64,000 bases of DNA from Sulfurovum sp. (GCA_026990595.1 JALXCZ010000035.1:1-64000); one strand, 5' to 3'; counted from the stretch's first letter, positions 1 through 8,795 are shown. Notes: generated by a model from the letters alone, not told the origin. A program made the numbers and translations.

Positions 1-113
1 TATAATGTTATTAGAAAAGGTGACCATCTCCCTTTCAAGAGAATTTGTTTTACTCCTTGTCCAAATTTGTAAACTTCCTTGTTTTTTCTCTCTTGATCCG
101 GTTATCTTTTACA

Positions 114-175
114 GAAGAGCCTTTCTTTCTTATCTCCCCTAGATATAACTTCCTTTTAAGGCTCTTCGTTTTTTT
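114..175 (+). terminator. Probable Rho-independent terminator upstream of argH
   Basis: A perfect 10-bp inverted repeat (GAAGAGCCTT at 114-123, AAGGCTCTTC at 158-167) is followed at once by G and seven T. The 34-nt loop is long for a terminator, but the T-run placement fits the end of a plus-strand gene lying before the window. Confidence 0.5.
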
Positions 176-303
176 ACTCTTTATCATCACTTAATCAGTC
201 ATAATCATTGTATTCATGAGCATTCCAAAAAATCATCAAAAACCTTCTCATATTTACTTTACGATAAAATACCAACAATCAATTACTATCTAGGAATATA
301 ACT
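176..303 (+). promoter_or_regulatory. argH leader with probable promoter and RBS
   Basis: Positions 1-303 contain no convincing gene. Positions 1-113 are pyrimidine-rich with no clear feature, then comes the terminator. The stretch before argH is AT-rich, with a GATAAAAT box near 263 that could be the -10 element and AGGAA just before the ATG at 304 as ribosome-binding site. No operator was recognised. Confidence 0.35.
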
Positions 304-1692
304 ATGGCTAAAAAAATAGCGTCTGCTAGAATTTCACAGAAGAGTTCTCAACTGCTTCAGGATCTCAACAACTCATTGCCTTTTGATAAGGTGCTTTACC
401 GCGAGGATATTGAAGGGTCACGTGCACATGCGTATATGCTTTGTGAGCAGGGTATCATAAGTAAAGAGGATTATGAGCAGATAGAGTCTGGTCTTTATGA
501 GATACTGGGTGAAGTGGAGTCTGGTGCCTTTATGCTTGATGGTGATGATGAAGACATCCATATGGCGATAGAGGGTAGACTGACTGAAAAAGTAGGTGAT
601 GCAGGGAAACGTCTGCACACAGCCAGAAGTCGTAATGACCAAGTAGCACTTGACTTTAGACTCTACGTACAGAACAACACCAAAGCCATAGCAGAGCTAC
701 TTTTAGAAAACATAGAGACTTTGGTAAAAGTAGCAGAAGAGAATGCTGATACAATGCTTCCTGGTATGACACACTTACAGCATGCACAGCCTATTAACTT
801 CGGTTACCATATGCTCGCATATGCAAGTATGTTTAAACGTGACTATGAGCGTTTTATGAGCTCTTATGAGCGTAATAACTACTCTCCTATAGGTTGTGCA
901 GCATTGGCTGGTACGCCACACCCTATCAACCGTCAGATAACCTCTGACAAGCTAGGGTTTAATGCACCGACACTCAACTGTCTGGACACGGTGAGTGACC
1001 GTGACTTTGCTTTGGAGATACTCTTTAACATCAGTACGATGATGATGCATATGAGCCGTTTGAGTGAAGAGCTCATCTTGTGGTCTGCTGCTGAGTTTAA
1101 ATGGGTGACGCTTAGTGACAGACATGCTACAGGCAGTTCCATCATGCCACAAAAGAAAAACCCTGACATTCCAGAGCTTCTACGTGGAAAAACTGGACGA
1201 GTGAACGGTAACCTAGTGGCACTGCTTACTGTGATGAAAGGCTTACCACTTGCCTACAACAAAGACATGCAAGAGGACAAAGAGGGTGTCTTTGACTCTG
1301 TACGCACAGCAACACTCAGCCTGCAAGTACTGGAAGAGATGATAGCAGACATGACTGTAAACAAAGAGGCGATGGAACGTGCCTGTATGGTAGGACACCT
1401 GAGTGCGACAGACTTGGCAGACTACCTCGTAAAAGAACAGGGCTTACCTTTCCGTGATGCCTACCACATCACAGGCAATGTCGTCAACCTGGCAGAAGAG
1501 AAAGGCTTAGACATCTCAGAGCTTAGCTTGGTAGACCTGCAGAGCATCGATGCACGCATCGGTGAGGGTGTGGTGGCACTGCTCGACAACCGAGCTTCTA
1601 TGAATGCCCGTCAGTCTGAGGGTGGTACTGCTACGGTTAGGACTCTGGAGCAGGTGGAGAGTTTGAAGGGTTGGCTTAAAGAGCAAAAGTAG
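304..1692 (+). CDS. argH: Argininosuccinate lyase
   Basis: This enzyme cleaves argininosuccinate to arginine and fumarate, the last step of arginine synthesis, in the cytoplasm. At 462 aa it has the usual length. The family signature [11 protein letters not shown] is near residue 277, the HTARSRNDQ substrate motif near residue 104 and TxLQHAQP near residue 157, so the active-site elements are present. The ATG at 304 has an AGGAA ribosome-binding site. The last 33 codons (1594-1692) are repeated in diverged form at 2766-2864, beyond a toxin-antitoxin cassette. The present 3' end may therefore have been swapped during an insertion. The gene itself is intact. Confidence 0.96.
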   Translation: MAKKIASARISQKSSQLLQDLNNSLPFDKVLYREDIEGSRAHAYMLCEQGIISKEDYEQIESGLYEILGEVESGAFMLDGDDEDIHMAIEGRLTEKVGDAGKRLHTARSRNDQVALDFRLYVQNNTKAIAELLLENIETLVKVAEENADTMLPGMTHLQHAQPINFGYHMLAYASMFKRDYERFMSSYERNNYSPIGCAALAGTPHPINRQITSDKLGFNAPTLNCLDTVSDRDFALEILFNISTMMMHMSRLSEELILWSAAEFKWVTLSDRHATGSSIMPQKKNPDIPELLRGKTGRVNGNLVALLTVMKGLPLAYNKDMQEDKEGVFDSVRTATLSLQVLEEMIADMTVNKEAMERACMVGHLSATDLADYLVKEQGLPFRDAYHITGNVVNLAEEKGLDISELSLVDLQSIDARIGEGVVALLDNRASMNARQSEGGTATVRTLEQVESLKGWLKEQK

Positions 1693-1693
1693 G

Positions 1694-1699
1694 TATAAT
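1694..1699 (+). promoter_or_regulatory. TATAAT -10 box at the argH stop codon
   Basis: A consensus TATAAT begins two bases after the argH stop codon and six bases before the ATG at 1705. If used, it would drive the 75-aa/mntA/hepT cassette from its own promoter. The short distance means either a near-leaderless start for the first gene or a chance match. Confidence 0.3.
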
Positions 1700-1704
1700 A
1701 ATTT

Positions 1705-1932
1705 ATGAAGTTTGAATACGATTTAACAAATACTGAACAGAGTAAATTTTATAGATCTATGGATGCGTTGGATTTACCGACTAATCTTTATAGTTTTGAG
1801 GTATCTACTATGGATGAAATTTCAAATCGTATAGATAAAGCTGAAGAGAATGCAGATTATATTGAGCATGAAATTTTTTGGAAAGAACTAGATAATCAGT
1901 GTTTGAAAAAACAAATATGGAAAGGAGTTTAG
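1705..1932 (+). CDS. Small protein of unknown function, first gene of the MNT/HEPN cassette
   Basis: I do not recognise this 75-aa protein. It is acidic and predicted mostly helical, with the stretch MDEISNRIDKAEENADYIEHE in its middle and no membrane segment or metal-binding motif. It starts 12 nt after argH. Its TAG stop abuts the GTG start of the nucleotidyltransferase gene, and AAAGGAG inside its last codons can serve as that gene's ribosome-binding site, so the two are probably co-translated. Its place ahead of a MntA/HepT pair suggests an accessory role in that system, which is inference only. Confidence 0.6.
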   Translation: MKFEYDLTNTEQSKFYRSMDALDLPTNLYSFEVSTMDEISNRIDKAEENADYIEHEIFWKELDNQCLKKQIWKGV

Positions 1933-2352
1933 GTGATATTGAAAAAATTAGATAAGCAACTGATTATTGATACTCTAAAACAAGAGATACCTAAACTCCA
2001 AGCACTCTATCTGTTTGGTAGTCAGAATAATGGTTCTGCTACGAAAAAGAGTGATGTGGACATTGCTTATTTGAGTCAAAAGCCTCTTAGCTCTTTGGAA
2101 CGTTGGGATATTTCTCAAAAATTGGCTTCGTTACTTTCTCTTGATGTTGATTTGATAGAACTCTCTACTACCAATACTATTTTTAGATACCAGATTCTCT
2201 CTACTGCTGAACGTATTTATGGAACAGGATATGAGGTAGAGAGTTTTGAGACTTTGGCGTATAGTTTTTATCTTCGTTTTCAGGAGGAGCGTCAGCCTAT
2301 AGTGGATGAAATTTTGAAAAATAAATCTGTTTTTGGAAATGCCCATGCCTGA
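1933..2352 (+). CDS. mntA: MntA-type minimal nucleotidyltransferase antitoxin
   Basis: This 139-aa protein has the minimal nucleotidyltransferase core: LFGSQNNGSATKKSDVDIAY (around residues 27-46) fits GSX10DXD exactly, with two metal-binding Asp. Characterised MntA proteins AMPylate a tyrosine of the partner HEPN ribonuclease and so neutralise it. The start is GTG at 1933, placed well after AAAGGAG. The 3' end overlaps the start of the HEPN gene, the standard layout of these modules. The combination of motif and partner makes the call firm; activity on this partner is inferred. Confidence 0.85.
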   Translation: MILKKLDKQLIIDTLKQEIPKLQALYLFGSQNNGSATKKSDVDIAYLSQKPLSSLERWDISQKLASLLSLDVDLIELSTTNTIFRYQILSTAERIYGTGYEVESFETLAYSFYLRFQEERQPIVDEILKNKSVFGNAHA

Positions 2353-2761
2353 TGTCGTTCTTAATAAAATTCAGAGTATTGAAAAGTGCTTGAAGCGCAT
2401 ACGTGAAGAGTATGTAGGTTTTGAAGAGAGTTTTGAAGAGAATTATACTAAACAGGATTCTGTGATACTCAACTTAGAACGTGCTTCACAAGCGAGTATT
2501 GACATTGCAACACACATAGTAAAAACTAAAAATCTAGGACTACCAAATACTAGCCGTGAGTTATTTAGTATGCTTTTGGATGCAGGTATTATTAGTGAAA
2601 ATATTTGTAAACAGATGCAAGGAATGGTTGGGTTTCGTAATATTGCTGTGCATGATTACCAAAATCTTAATATTGAGATAGTGGTGGCTATAGTTGAGAA
2701 GCATCTTGGGGATTTTGAAGGGTTTGTTAGAGAAGTTTTTGAGGAGTATTTGAATGTTTGA
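2339..2761 (+). CDS. hepT: HepT-type HEPN ribonuclease toxin (DUF86 family)
   Basis: A helical protein of about 140 aa containing RNIAVHDY near residue 104, an exact match to RX4HXY, the HEPN ribonuclease active site. The Tyr is the residue that MntA modifies in studied pairs. The frame is open from a TTG at 2333; ATG at 2339 or 2345 is the likelier start, overlapping the end of mntA. HEPN toxins of this class cut RNA, including tRNA, when released from the antitoxin. Five bases after its stop begins the duplicated argH tail. Confidence 0.85.
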   Translation: MPMPDVVLNKIQSIEKCLKRIREEYVGFEESFEENYTKQDSVILNLERASQASIDIATHIVKTKNLGLPNTSRELFSMLLDAGIISENICKQMQGMVGFRNIAVHDYQNLNIEIVVAIVEKHLGDFEGFVREVFEEYLNV

Positions 2762-2765
2762 TTTT

Positions 2766-2864
2766 GCTTCTATGAATGCTAGGATGTCTGAGGGTGGTAC
2801 AGCTACGGTTAGGACTTTGGAGCAGGTGGAGAGTTTGAAGTTGTGGATGGGAGAATTGAATTAA
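2766..2864 (+). pseudogene. Duplicated 3' end of argH (remnant)
   Basis: This stretch encodes, in frame and with its own stop, a 32-residue copy of the ArgH C-terminus beginning ASMNAR. The matching part of argH is 1594-1692; both are 33 codons including the stop. By hand count the first 75 nt differ at 7 positions, and the last 8 codons have diverged. It has no start of its own and follows the hepT stop by 4 nt. It is best read as the displaced 3' end of argH, left when the preceding cassette arrived with a replacement end, or the reverse. Confidence 0.8.
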
Positions 2865-2883
2865 ATAATTTAAAGGAAAACAA

Positions 2884-3810
2884 ATGGGGATATTTGATCT
2901 ATTTTCTAAACGCAAAAAAAGACTTAGTGGAGAGATACATGATGTATATCAATATGACGATATTAATGATACATTTCGTGTTCAAATAGTTCATATAATT
3001 CGTGATACTTTAGGAAAGGATCAGTATTATTCAAATCAATCTTCTAAGGCTTTTAGGTTCATACATAAGACCTTATGTAAAGAATATGGTATGTTTTCTT
3101 TAGATCAGCATGCTAATTCTGACGTAGATGCAATTTATAATTTTTTTCTTTCAGTAGATGATTATGAAAAAGCTCTTGATATTATTGAATTAAGCTTTAG
3201 AGTAATCAATACAATTGTTAGAGAAGATAATTATCAATATAATACTGCTAGTATTGTGCAAAAACCAGATGATGCAATTAATGAATTAAATGAAAGATTT
3301 AAAGAACATGGTACAGGATATCAATTTGAATCAAATAAATTAATTAGAATCGATTCTCAAGTTATTCATTCTGAAATAGTAAAGCCTGTTTTAGTAATTT
3401 TACATAATAAAATATATTCTGGTGCTAACGAAGAATTTTTAAAAGCTCATGAACATTATAGAAATAGTAGGTATCATGAATGTTTAAATGAATGCCTAAA
3501 GTCATTTGAAAGTACTTTAAAAACTATATGTGATAAAAATAAATGGGTATACCATAACAATGATACAGCTAATAAATTAATCAAGATTTGTTTTGATAAT
3601 AAACTTATTCCAGATTATATGCAAGCACAATTTACATCATTACAATCTTTATTTAGTAGTGGTGTACCAACAATTAGAAATAAAAATTCTGGGCATGGAC
3701 AAGGCGTAAAGCAAAATAATATCACATCTGAAATGGCAAGTTATATGCTACATTTAACAGCAACGAATATTTTATTTTTAGCAGAACAAGATAAAACAAT
3801 TAATAATTAG
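2884..3810 (+). CDS. AbiJ/STM4504-like abortive-infection protein with HEPN-like C-terminus
   Basis: The 308-aa product starts MGIFDLFSKRKKRLSGE and continues DVYQYDDI...RVQIVHI, which I recognise as the N-terminal domain of the STM4504/CBY_0614 (AbiJ-NTD4-like) family. The C-terminal part, helical with IRNKNSGHGQG near residue 272, resembles the Abi C-terminal HEPN fold; Arg followed five residues later by His fits the RX4-6H nuclease motif. The gene is much more AT-rich than argH and follows AAAGGAAAA. Known relatives are linked to phage defence, so a defensive RNase is likely but not shown. Confidence 0.7.
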   Translation: MGIFDLFSKRKKRLSGEIHDVYQYDDINDTFRVQIVHIIRDTLGKDQYYSNQSSKAFRFIHKTLCKEYGMFSLDQHANSDVDAIYNFFLSVDDYEKALDIIELSFRVINTIVREDNYQYNTASIVQKPDDAINELNERFKEHGTGYQFESNKLIRIDSQVIHSEIVKPVLVILHNKIYSGANEEFLKAHEHYRNSRYHECLNECLKSFESTLKTICDKNKWVYHNNDTANKLIKICFDNKLIPDYMQAQFTSLQSLFSSGVPTIRNKNSGHGQGVKQNNITSEMASYMLHLTATNILFLAEQDKTINN

Positions 3811-4066
3811 TACACGCCACTTTTTAGGACAAAAAGTATATATCGATTTAAACTTTAAATAGAATTTTAATTTCCTCTCGTTACTACGTTATACGTGGTA
3901 ATGGATACTTCCTTAAATCACTAAATAAACTTTTCTCTGGAAATAACTTCTCATATTCATTCTCACACAGAGCATGGGAACGAAAGCAACATTTTATTTA
4001 GTTATTGAATGTTTTTTTGTGCGTATCAAAGGTGCGTTGGTAAATGTACCTTTGAATATGATAGGG
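3811..4066. other. Intergenic region between convergent genes
   Basis: No open frame of note. It holds an imperfect palindrome near 3893-3915 (TTACTACGT / ACGTGGTAA), a REP-like hairpin at 3958-3983 and an inverted repeat CAAAGGT...ACCTTTG near 4028-4055 that may end the minus-strand CYTH gene transcript. Confidence 0.5.
3958..3983. repeat. REP-like palindrome with GGGAACGA end
   Basis: TTCTCA (3960-3965) pairs with TGGGAA (3975-3980), with one G-T wobble, around a CACAGAGCA centre. It ends in GGGAACGA, the layout of widespread REP-type intergenic palindromes. A second unit of the same type lies at 41083-41109. Confidence 0.45.
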
Positions 4067-4531
4067 TTACCAATTAGAATACGGATGCTCCACAAGATTT
4101 GAATTAAAATATCTAACATCATCGGTGACCTCTTTGGTTACCCAGCTAGGCAAAGTGAAGGCTTCTTCTTCACTGTCTAGCTCTACTTCTGCCACAACCA
4201 ACCCTTTGTTACTCCCCTCAAAAACATCAACTTCCCATGTATGTCCCTCATACTCTACCAAATAACGCATCTTCTCTATGACAGAGCTTTGACAAAGTGC
4301 TTCTAGCATGTCGTTGGCATCTTGCAGTGGGATGGGGTACTCAAACTCTAGCCTGCTTGCACCCACACTTTTACCTTTGATGGTAAGAAAGGCATCTTGA
4401 TCGCGTATGCGTACTCTGACGGTGGTGTGGTCTACCGTTTGGATGTAGCCTTGTTTGATGGTGTAGCTATTGGTCAGCGGTGGTAGCTTGTCTGTGTCTA
4501 TAAGAAATTTACGTTCGATTTCGATGCCCAT
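4067..4531 (-). CDS. CYTH domain protein (triphosphate tunnel metalloenzyme)
   Basis: The 154-aa protein begins MGIEIERKFLI, carrying the ExExK signature of CYTH/TTM enzymes, followed by the basic and acidic strands expected of the tunnel (VRVRIRD, FLTIKG, LEFEYPI, WEVDVFEG, VAEVELDSE). Bacterial relatives hydrolyse inorganic triphosphate or cyclise ATP; which applies here cannot be told from sequence, although short single-domain proteins are usually triphosphatases. It is transcribed alone, divergently from the universal stress protein gene. Confidence 0.85.
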   Translation of the reverse strand: MGIEIERKFLIDTDKLPPLTNSYTIKQGYIQTVDHTTVRVRIRDQDAFLTIKGKSVGASRLEFEYPIPLQDANDMLEALCQSSVIEKMRYLVEYEGHTWEVDVFEGSNKGLVVAEVELDSEEEAFTLPSWVTKEVTDDVRYFNSNLVEHPYSNW

Positions 4532-4674
4532 GGGTTGCCTTATTGTCTTAAATGGTTTATTATAGCGTTTGGAAGATTGAGTAGTGATAGAAAAATTTGA
4601 TATACTTGAAAATGTAAATGTCTAAAAGGCACAGCATCAAAGAAAGTGAAACCAATTTATATAGAGGAGTAAAT

Positions 4675-5115
4675 ATGCATTATCTGGTAGCAGTAGATTT
4701 GACAGAACCAACACAAAAGATCATTGATACGCTTATAAAATGTGTGAATAAAGAGAAAGATCGGGTGTGGTTACTGCATGTGGCAGAACCGGAACCTGAT
4801 TTTGTAGGTTATGATGTCGATACCCCGCCCATAAGAGAAGCAATCGCCAAGCATTATCATGAAGATATGTGTGATCTGGAAGCGTATGAAGCACAGATAA
4901 AAGCGCAGGGAATACGCTGCCAGTCACGGATCATACAGGGGGTTACCGTTGATACTGTTTTCAAAAAGGCAGAAAAGTGGGCAGTAGATATGCTGATAAT
5001 CGGCTCTCACGGAAAAGGTCTTTTACGAGAAGTACTGTTGGGAAGTGTGAGTGAAGAGATAGTACGGCGATCGACATTGCCTGTTTTAATAGTGCCTGTG
5101 CATCAGGATGTATAG
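4675..5115 (+). CDS. Universal stress protein, UspA family
   Basis: A 146-aa single-domain Usp. After the N-terminal strand HYLVAVDLTEP, the C-terminal part has IIGSHGKGLLREVLLGSVSE, the G-x2-G-x9-G-S ATP-binding pattern, so it is probably an ATP-binding type. I prefer ATG 4675 over an upstream ATG at 4618 because AGAGGAG lies just before it and the family starts with this strand. It stands alone between a CYTH gene and an exported-protein pair. Its specific stress role is unknown. Confidence 0.88.
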   Translation: MHYLVAVDLTEPTQKIIDTLIKCVNKEKDRVWLLHVAEPEPDFVGYDVDTPPIREAIAKHYHEDMCDLEAYEAQIKAQGIRCQSRIIQGVTVDTVFKKAEKWAVDMLIIGSHGKGLLREVLLGSVSEEIVRRSTLPVLIVPVHQDV

Positions 5116-5240
5116 TTTTTAATGTATCTGCCATATTTGTAGCTGAATATTGATGTACCATGGTTGGCGGGAAAAGTAATGTAATATTAATATTGGAGTA
5201 ATGAAGATATATTACTATCGTATTTATTGAAAGGATAGGC

Positions 5241-7016
5241 ATGTTAAAAAAGATCATCTTGCATGGAGTACTCTTAGGACTTTCTCTTTTTATGTTCGGA
5301 TGTGGAGGTTCCAGTACCGGGAATACGCAAACAGAAACCCAACCTGTAGCAGGGGGAGATCCCGGGAATGATACCAATACAACCGTATCGGTTTCGCATA
5401 AAGTAACATCACAGCAGGAAGCCTCTTCTTTTTTGTCTCGGGCGACGTTTGGAGCCACTGAAGAGGAGATAGCGAGTCTGGTCAAAGCAGGGGATTATGA
5501 TACATGGCTTGATGCACAGTTCGCCAAAACACCCAGCTATCATGTGGCATGGGCACACAGCCATGCCAAGGGGGTCAATGGTATTGCCGATCTTAATAGC
5601 AGTAGAGAGGATTGGAAAAAATACAGTGATGGCTTAGGTGTACTGCAGCGGGATGCCTGGTGGGACATTGCAGTCAACGGGGAAGATCAGCTTAGGCAAC
5701 GGGTGGCGTTTGCTCTGAGTGAGATACTGGTCATTTCCAGAAATGGTCCGCTGCTGACCTTCCCCGATGCAAGGATATCGTACTATGATGTGCTGGTCAA
5801 GGATGCTTTTGGCAACTTCGAGACATTGCTTCAGGATGTGACCTACCATCCGGCGATGGGAAGGTATCTGAGTTACCTCGGCAATGCAAAAGGTGATCCG
5901 AAAGTAGGTTCTCATCCGGATGAGAACTATGCCAGAGAGGTAATGCAACTCTTTACAATCGGTCTGTATGAGCTAAATATGGATGGAAGCAAAAAAACAA
6001 AAAAGGGCAAGCCGATCCCTACCTATACTCAAGCCGATATACGCCAGATGGCGAAGGTTTTTACCGGACTGAGTGATGACAACGGACAGTTTGAAGCTGA
6101 AGCATATTTTAACAGTTTTCATGCCAGAACGGCACCGATGGCAGCCTTTGAATCAGAGCATGATAGCTCAGAGAAAAAGATACTGCATGGACAAAAAGTG
6201 ATCGCAGCGGGTGGTGATACCAAAACAGATATTAATGCAGCACTGCATATACTTTTTATGCATCCCAATGTGGCACCATTCATTTCAAAACAACTGATTC
6301 AACGATTGGTGACAAGTAATCCGTCACCTGAATATATGGAAAGAGTTTCCAAGGTCTTTGCCGATAACGGCAAAGGTGTCAGAGGAGATCTTAAAGCAGT
6401 GGTCAAAGCGATCCTTTTGGATGATGAGGCACTGCGCGGCAAACATGATCCGGACACTTTCGGTAAATTCAGAGAGCCGCTGCTGTATGTCTCTCACCTT
6501 TTCAGAGCCTTTCATGCAAAAAATGGTGAACACACGCTTCAGCAGGGAGACACCAAACTGTACCGATACCAATCATTTAACTTTAACGGTACTGGGATGA
6601 TGAAACAGGAGGGGCCGCTGGAGGCGCTGACGGTCTTTAACTATTTTAGCCCTGATGATGCACCTTCTGTTCTTAAAAAACAGGGACTTGCAGCACCAGA
6701 ACTGGAGCTCTACGGTAAGGAGGGTATTGATGATGTGCTGATGGGGCTGATTACCAAAAATGGCTTTGTGTATCGACTCTACAACATCACAGCAGAGTTG
6801 CAGCTTGACACAGAGAAAGCGCTTGTGCATGAGAAAAAATACGATGCGCTACTTGATCGGCTCGATTTAGTACTAACTGCCGGAGATCTCAGTGCCGATA
6901 CGAGGAAAGCCATCAAAAAGTATATGCAGGAGCATGCAACGCTTGATGATGAAAAGCTCGTACGCTATACGATTGGTCTGGTGATGACTTCACCTGACTA
7001 TGCATTGCAGCAATAA
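5241..7016 (+). CDS. Exported DUF1800 family lipoprotein
   Basis: A 591-aa protein of the DUF1800 family. It begins with a lipoprotein-type signal (hydrophobic run ending MFGCGG, Cys near residue 21), followed by a low-complexity Gly/Thr/Asn linker. The family core starts around residue 60 with ASSFLSRATFGATEEEI; the segment DENYAREVMQLFTIGLY is typical of it. The molecular function of DUF1800 is unknown. The next gene encodes a DUF1501 protein, the usual partner in many phyla, so the two probably act together at the cell surface or in the periplasm. Confidence 0.85.
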   Translation: MLKKIILHGVLLGLSLFMFGCGGSSTGNTQTETQPVAGGDPGNDTNTTVSVSHKVTSQQEASSFLSRATFGATEEEIASLVKAGDYDTWLDAQFAKTPSYHVAWAHSHAKGVNGIADLNSSREDWKKYSDGLGVLQRDAWWDIAVNGEDQLRQRVAFALSEILVISRNGPLLTFPDARISYYDVLVKDAFGNFETLLQDVTYHPAMGRYLSYLGNAKGDPKVGSHPDENYAREVMQLFTIGLYELNMDGSKKTKKGKPIPTYTQADIRQMAKVFTGLSDDNGQFEAEAYFNSFHARTAPMAAFESEHDSSEKKILHGQKVIAAGGDTKTDINAALHILFMHPNVAPFISKQLIQRLVTSNPSPEYMERVSKVFADNGKGVRGDLKAVVKAILLDDEALRGKHDPDTFGKFREPLLYVSHLFRAFHAKNGEHTLQQGDTKLYRYQSFNFNGTGMMKQEGPLEALTVFNYFSPDDAPSVLKKQGLAAPELELYGKEGIDDVLMGLITKNGFVYRLYNITAELQLDTEKALVHEKKYDALLDRLDLVLTAGDLSADTRKAIKKYMQEHATLDDEKLVRYTIGLVMTSPDYALQQ

Positions 7017-7026
7017 GGAGAAGAGA

Positions 7027-8397
7027 ATGAAAACGAACGGAAACAGAAGAGATTTTCTTAAACAGACTTTGGCAGGAGTTGCCGGTATCTCTCCTCTGAT
7101 GGCAATGCTTGGTTCTATAGAAAAGCTGGAAGCTGCAAATATCGGGAATGAGTACAAGGCGATCGTCTGTGTGCTGCTCGAGGGTGGCGCTGATGTGTGC
7201 AATATGATCGCACCAGTAGAGGATGATGCCTATGCCAAATATAAAGCAGTGCGAAAAAATATCGCGTTACCGCAGGTGAGTCTGCTGAAGATCACCGATG
7301 CTTACGGAATGCGTGAGAACATGGGGGCGATGCAGAAGCTTTACCTCGAGAAAAAGCTTGCGCTTGTTGCCAATGTCGGCACGCTTGTAGAACCCGTTAC
7401 GGCGGAGGAGGTCAGAAGTGGAGCAAAGCCGGTGCCTTTTGAACTTTTTGCACACAATACCCAACGGGATCAGTGGATGCTTGGAGATGCCGCTGGCAGC
7501 AGCAATAGTGGATGGGCCGGGCGTACAGCAGACCAGTTCTATGCCGCAGGAGATACAGCATCTGCCTACTGCAATGTCAATGCAGCAGATGTCAATACAC
7601 TGCTTCTTTCCGGAGGCAGAGAAGAGGCGATACATTTCAGTGATGCCAGTATCTCTCCGGATACGATGAAACGCTATGGGTTTGGACCCGAATCCGGTGG
7701 CAGTGATCTGGGTGAAGTCTATCAGAAGATATATGAAGAAAAGCGTGCAAACAGCCATAAAATGATGGCAGAATTTTCTAAAAAAAGAGTAGCAGAGCTG
7801 GATCGTCCAGATAAACTGGAAGGGCTTTTTGACGGGGTAAGGGAATTTGAACCATTCAGTACCGGTGTCCATGAAGTAGGCAAGCCGCTCGGTTCACAGC
7901 TTGAGCTGGTTGCCAAGATACTTTCTGTCAAAAATAACTTCCCGGGCTCTATAAAACGGCAGATCTTTTTTGTCAATCAGCACGGCTGGGATACCCACGA
8001 CAGTGACAATGCGCATCAGGTAGGGTATCTGAGTGAGTGTCTGGGGACTTTCCAGGCTGCGCTTGAAGAGATGGGGATCGCTGAGAGCGTGACTACTTTT
8101 ACCATCTCAGACTTTGGTCGTTCGCTCAGTCCCAATGGTGCCGGTACCGACCACGGCTGGGGCTCGCACGCCTTTGTGATGGGTGGCGCCGTTAAGGGAG
8201 GTGAGATCTACGGCAGTATGCCAAGTATAGAAATGGATTCCCCCGATGCCTGGTACGACAGACTGGTACCGACCACCTCCATGGAGAGTTATCTTTCGAC
8301 GATAGTAAAATGGTTCGGTGCAACTACAGATGAATTGAACATGATCTTCCCGAATTTACATACTTTCAAGACAAATGGCATGGAATATATGGCATAA
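7027..8397 (+). CDS. DUF1501 family protein with Tat signal
   Basis: A 456-aa DUF1501 protein. The start at 7027 follows AAGGAGAAGAG and gives a twin-arginine leader (NRRDFLKQ, then a hydrophobic run), so it is exported folded by Tat. DUF1501 belongs to the alkaline-phosphatase/sulfatase-like superfamily; TISDFGRSLSPNGAGTDHGWG near residue 360 and FFVNQHGWDTHD near residue 317 are the conserved segments with likely metal ligands. It starts 10 nt after the DUF1800 gene, giving a two-gene operon. Substrate unknown. Confidence 0.87.
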   Translation: MKTNGNRRDFLKQTLAGVAGISPLMAMLGSIEKLEAANIGNEYKAIVCVLLEGGADVCNMIAPVEDDAYAKYKAVRKNIALPQVSLLKITDAYGMRENMGAMQKLYLEKKLALVANVGTLVEPVTAEEVRSGAKPVPFELFAHNTQRDQWMLGDAAGSSNSGWAGRTADQFYAAGDTASAYCNVNAADVNTLLLSGGREEAIHFSDASISPDTMKRYGFGPESGGSDLGEVYQKIYEEKRANSHKMMAEFSKKRVAELDRPDKLEGLFDGVREFEPFSTGVHEVGKPLGSQLELVAKILSVKNNFPGSIKRQIFFVNQHGWDTHDSDNAHQVGYLSECLGTFQAALEEMGIAESVTTFTISDFGRSLSPNGAGTDHGWGSHAFVMGGAVKGGEIYGSMPSIEMDSPDAWYDRLVPTTSMESYLSTIVKWFGATTDELNMIFPNLHTFKTNGMEYMA

Positions 8398-8420
8398 GTA
8401 AGCTATTTTTCAAGACATGC

Positions 8421-8426
8421 TATAAT
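8421..8426 (+). promoter_or_regulatory. -10 box (GCTATAAT) before the DUF190 gene
   Basis: TATAAT preceded by TGC lies 21 bases upstream of the preferred ATG at 8448. It would serve the DUF190/crcB pair. The distance to the ATG leaves only a short leader. Confidence 0.5.
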
Positions 8427-8447
8427 AACATGAATGTATGTGAAGGG

Positions 8448-8789
8448 ATGATTTTGAAACGTTATATCGGTAAAAAAAAGATCGCTAGAATCTATATAGA
8501 TAATCAGGATAAATTTGAAGGTAAAGCGCTCTGGGAAGAGATATTGTTTAAAGCCAAGGCTTATGGTCTCTCCGGTGCTACTGTTTTTAAAGGTGTTGCA
8601 GGCATGGGTGTGCATAGCCAGATAAGAAGCTTTAGTGTGTTGACCATTTCGCAGATTCTGCCGGTAGTCATAGAGATCATTGATGATGAAGACAAGATCA
8701 TCGGTTTTCTTGAAGAGATAGACTTTATGATAGAAGAGGGTCTGACGACCATGAGTGACACTGAAGTCATTACCTATAAACACAAGTAA
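8448..8789 (+). CDS. DUF190 family protein (PII-like fold)
   Basis: A 113-aa DUF190 protein, a family with a ferredoxin-like, PII/CutA-related fold. The pattern KAKAYGLSGATVFKGVAGMG around residues 35-54 is the family hallmark, followed by LPVVIEIID. I prefer ATG 8448 over ATG 8430, because MILKRYIGKKK is the usual beginning and 8430 lies right on the promoter. It sits directly upstream of crcB; the DUF190-CrcB pairing is common and suggests a role in fluoride export or its control. Confidence 0.88.
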   Translation: MILKRYIGKKKIARIYIDNQDKFEGKALWEEILFKAKAYGLSGATVFKGVAGMGVHSQIRSFSVLTISQILPVVIEIIDDEDKIIGFLEEIDFMIEEGLTTMSDTEVITYKHK

Positions 8790-8795
8790 CAGACC

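Noticed and set aside
2766-2864. A short independent gene after hepT
   Set aside because: It has no start codon or ribosome-binding site in a proper position, and its reading frame matches the argH C-terminus, so it is a remnant.
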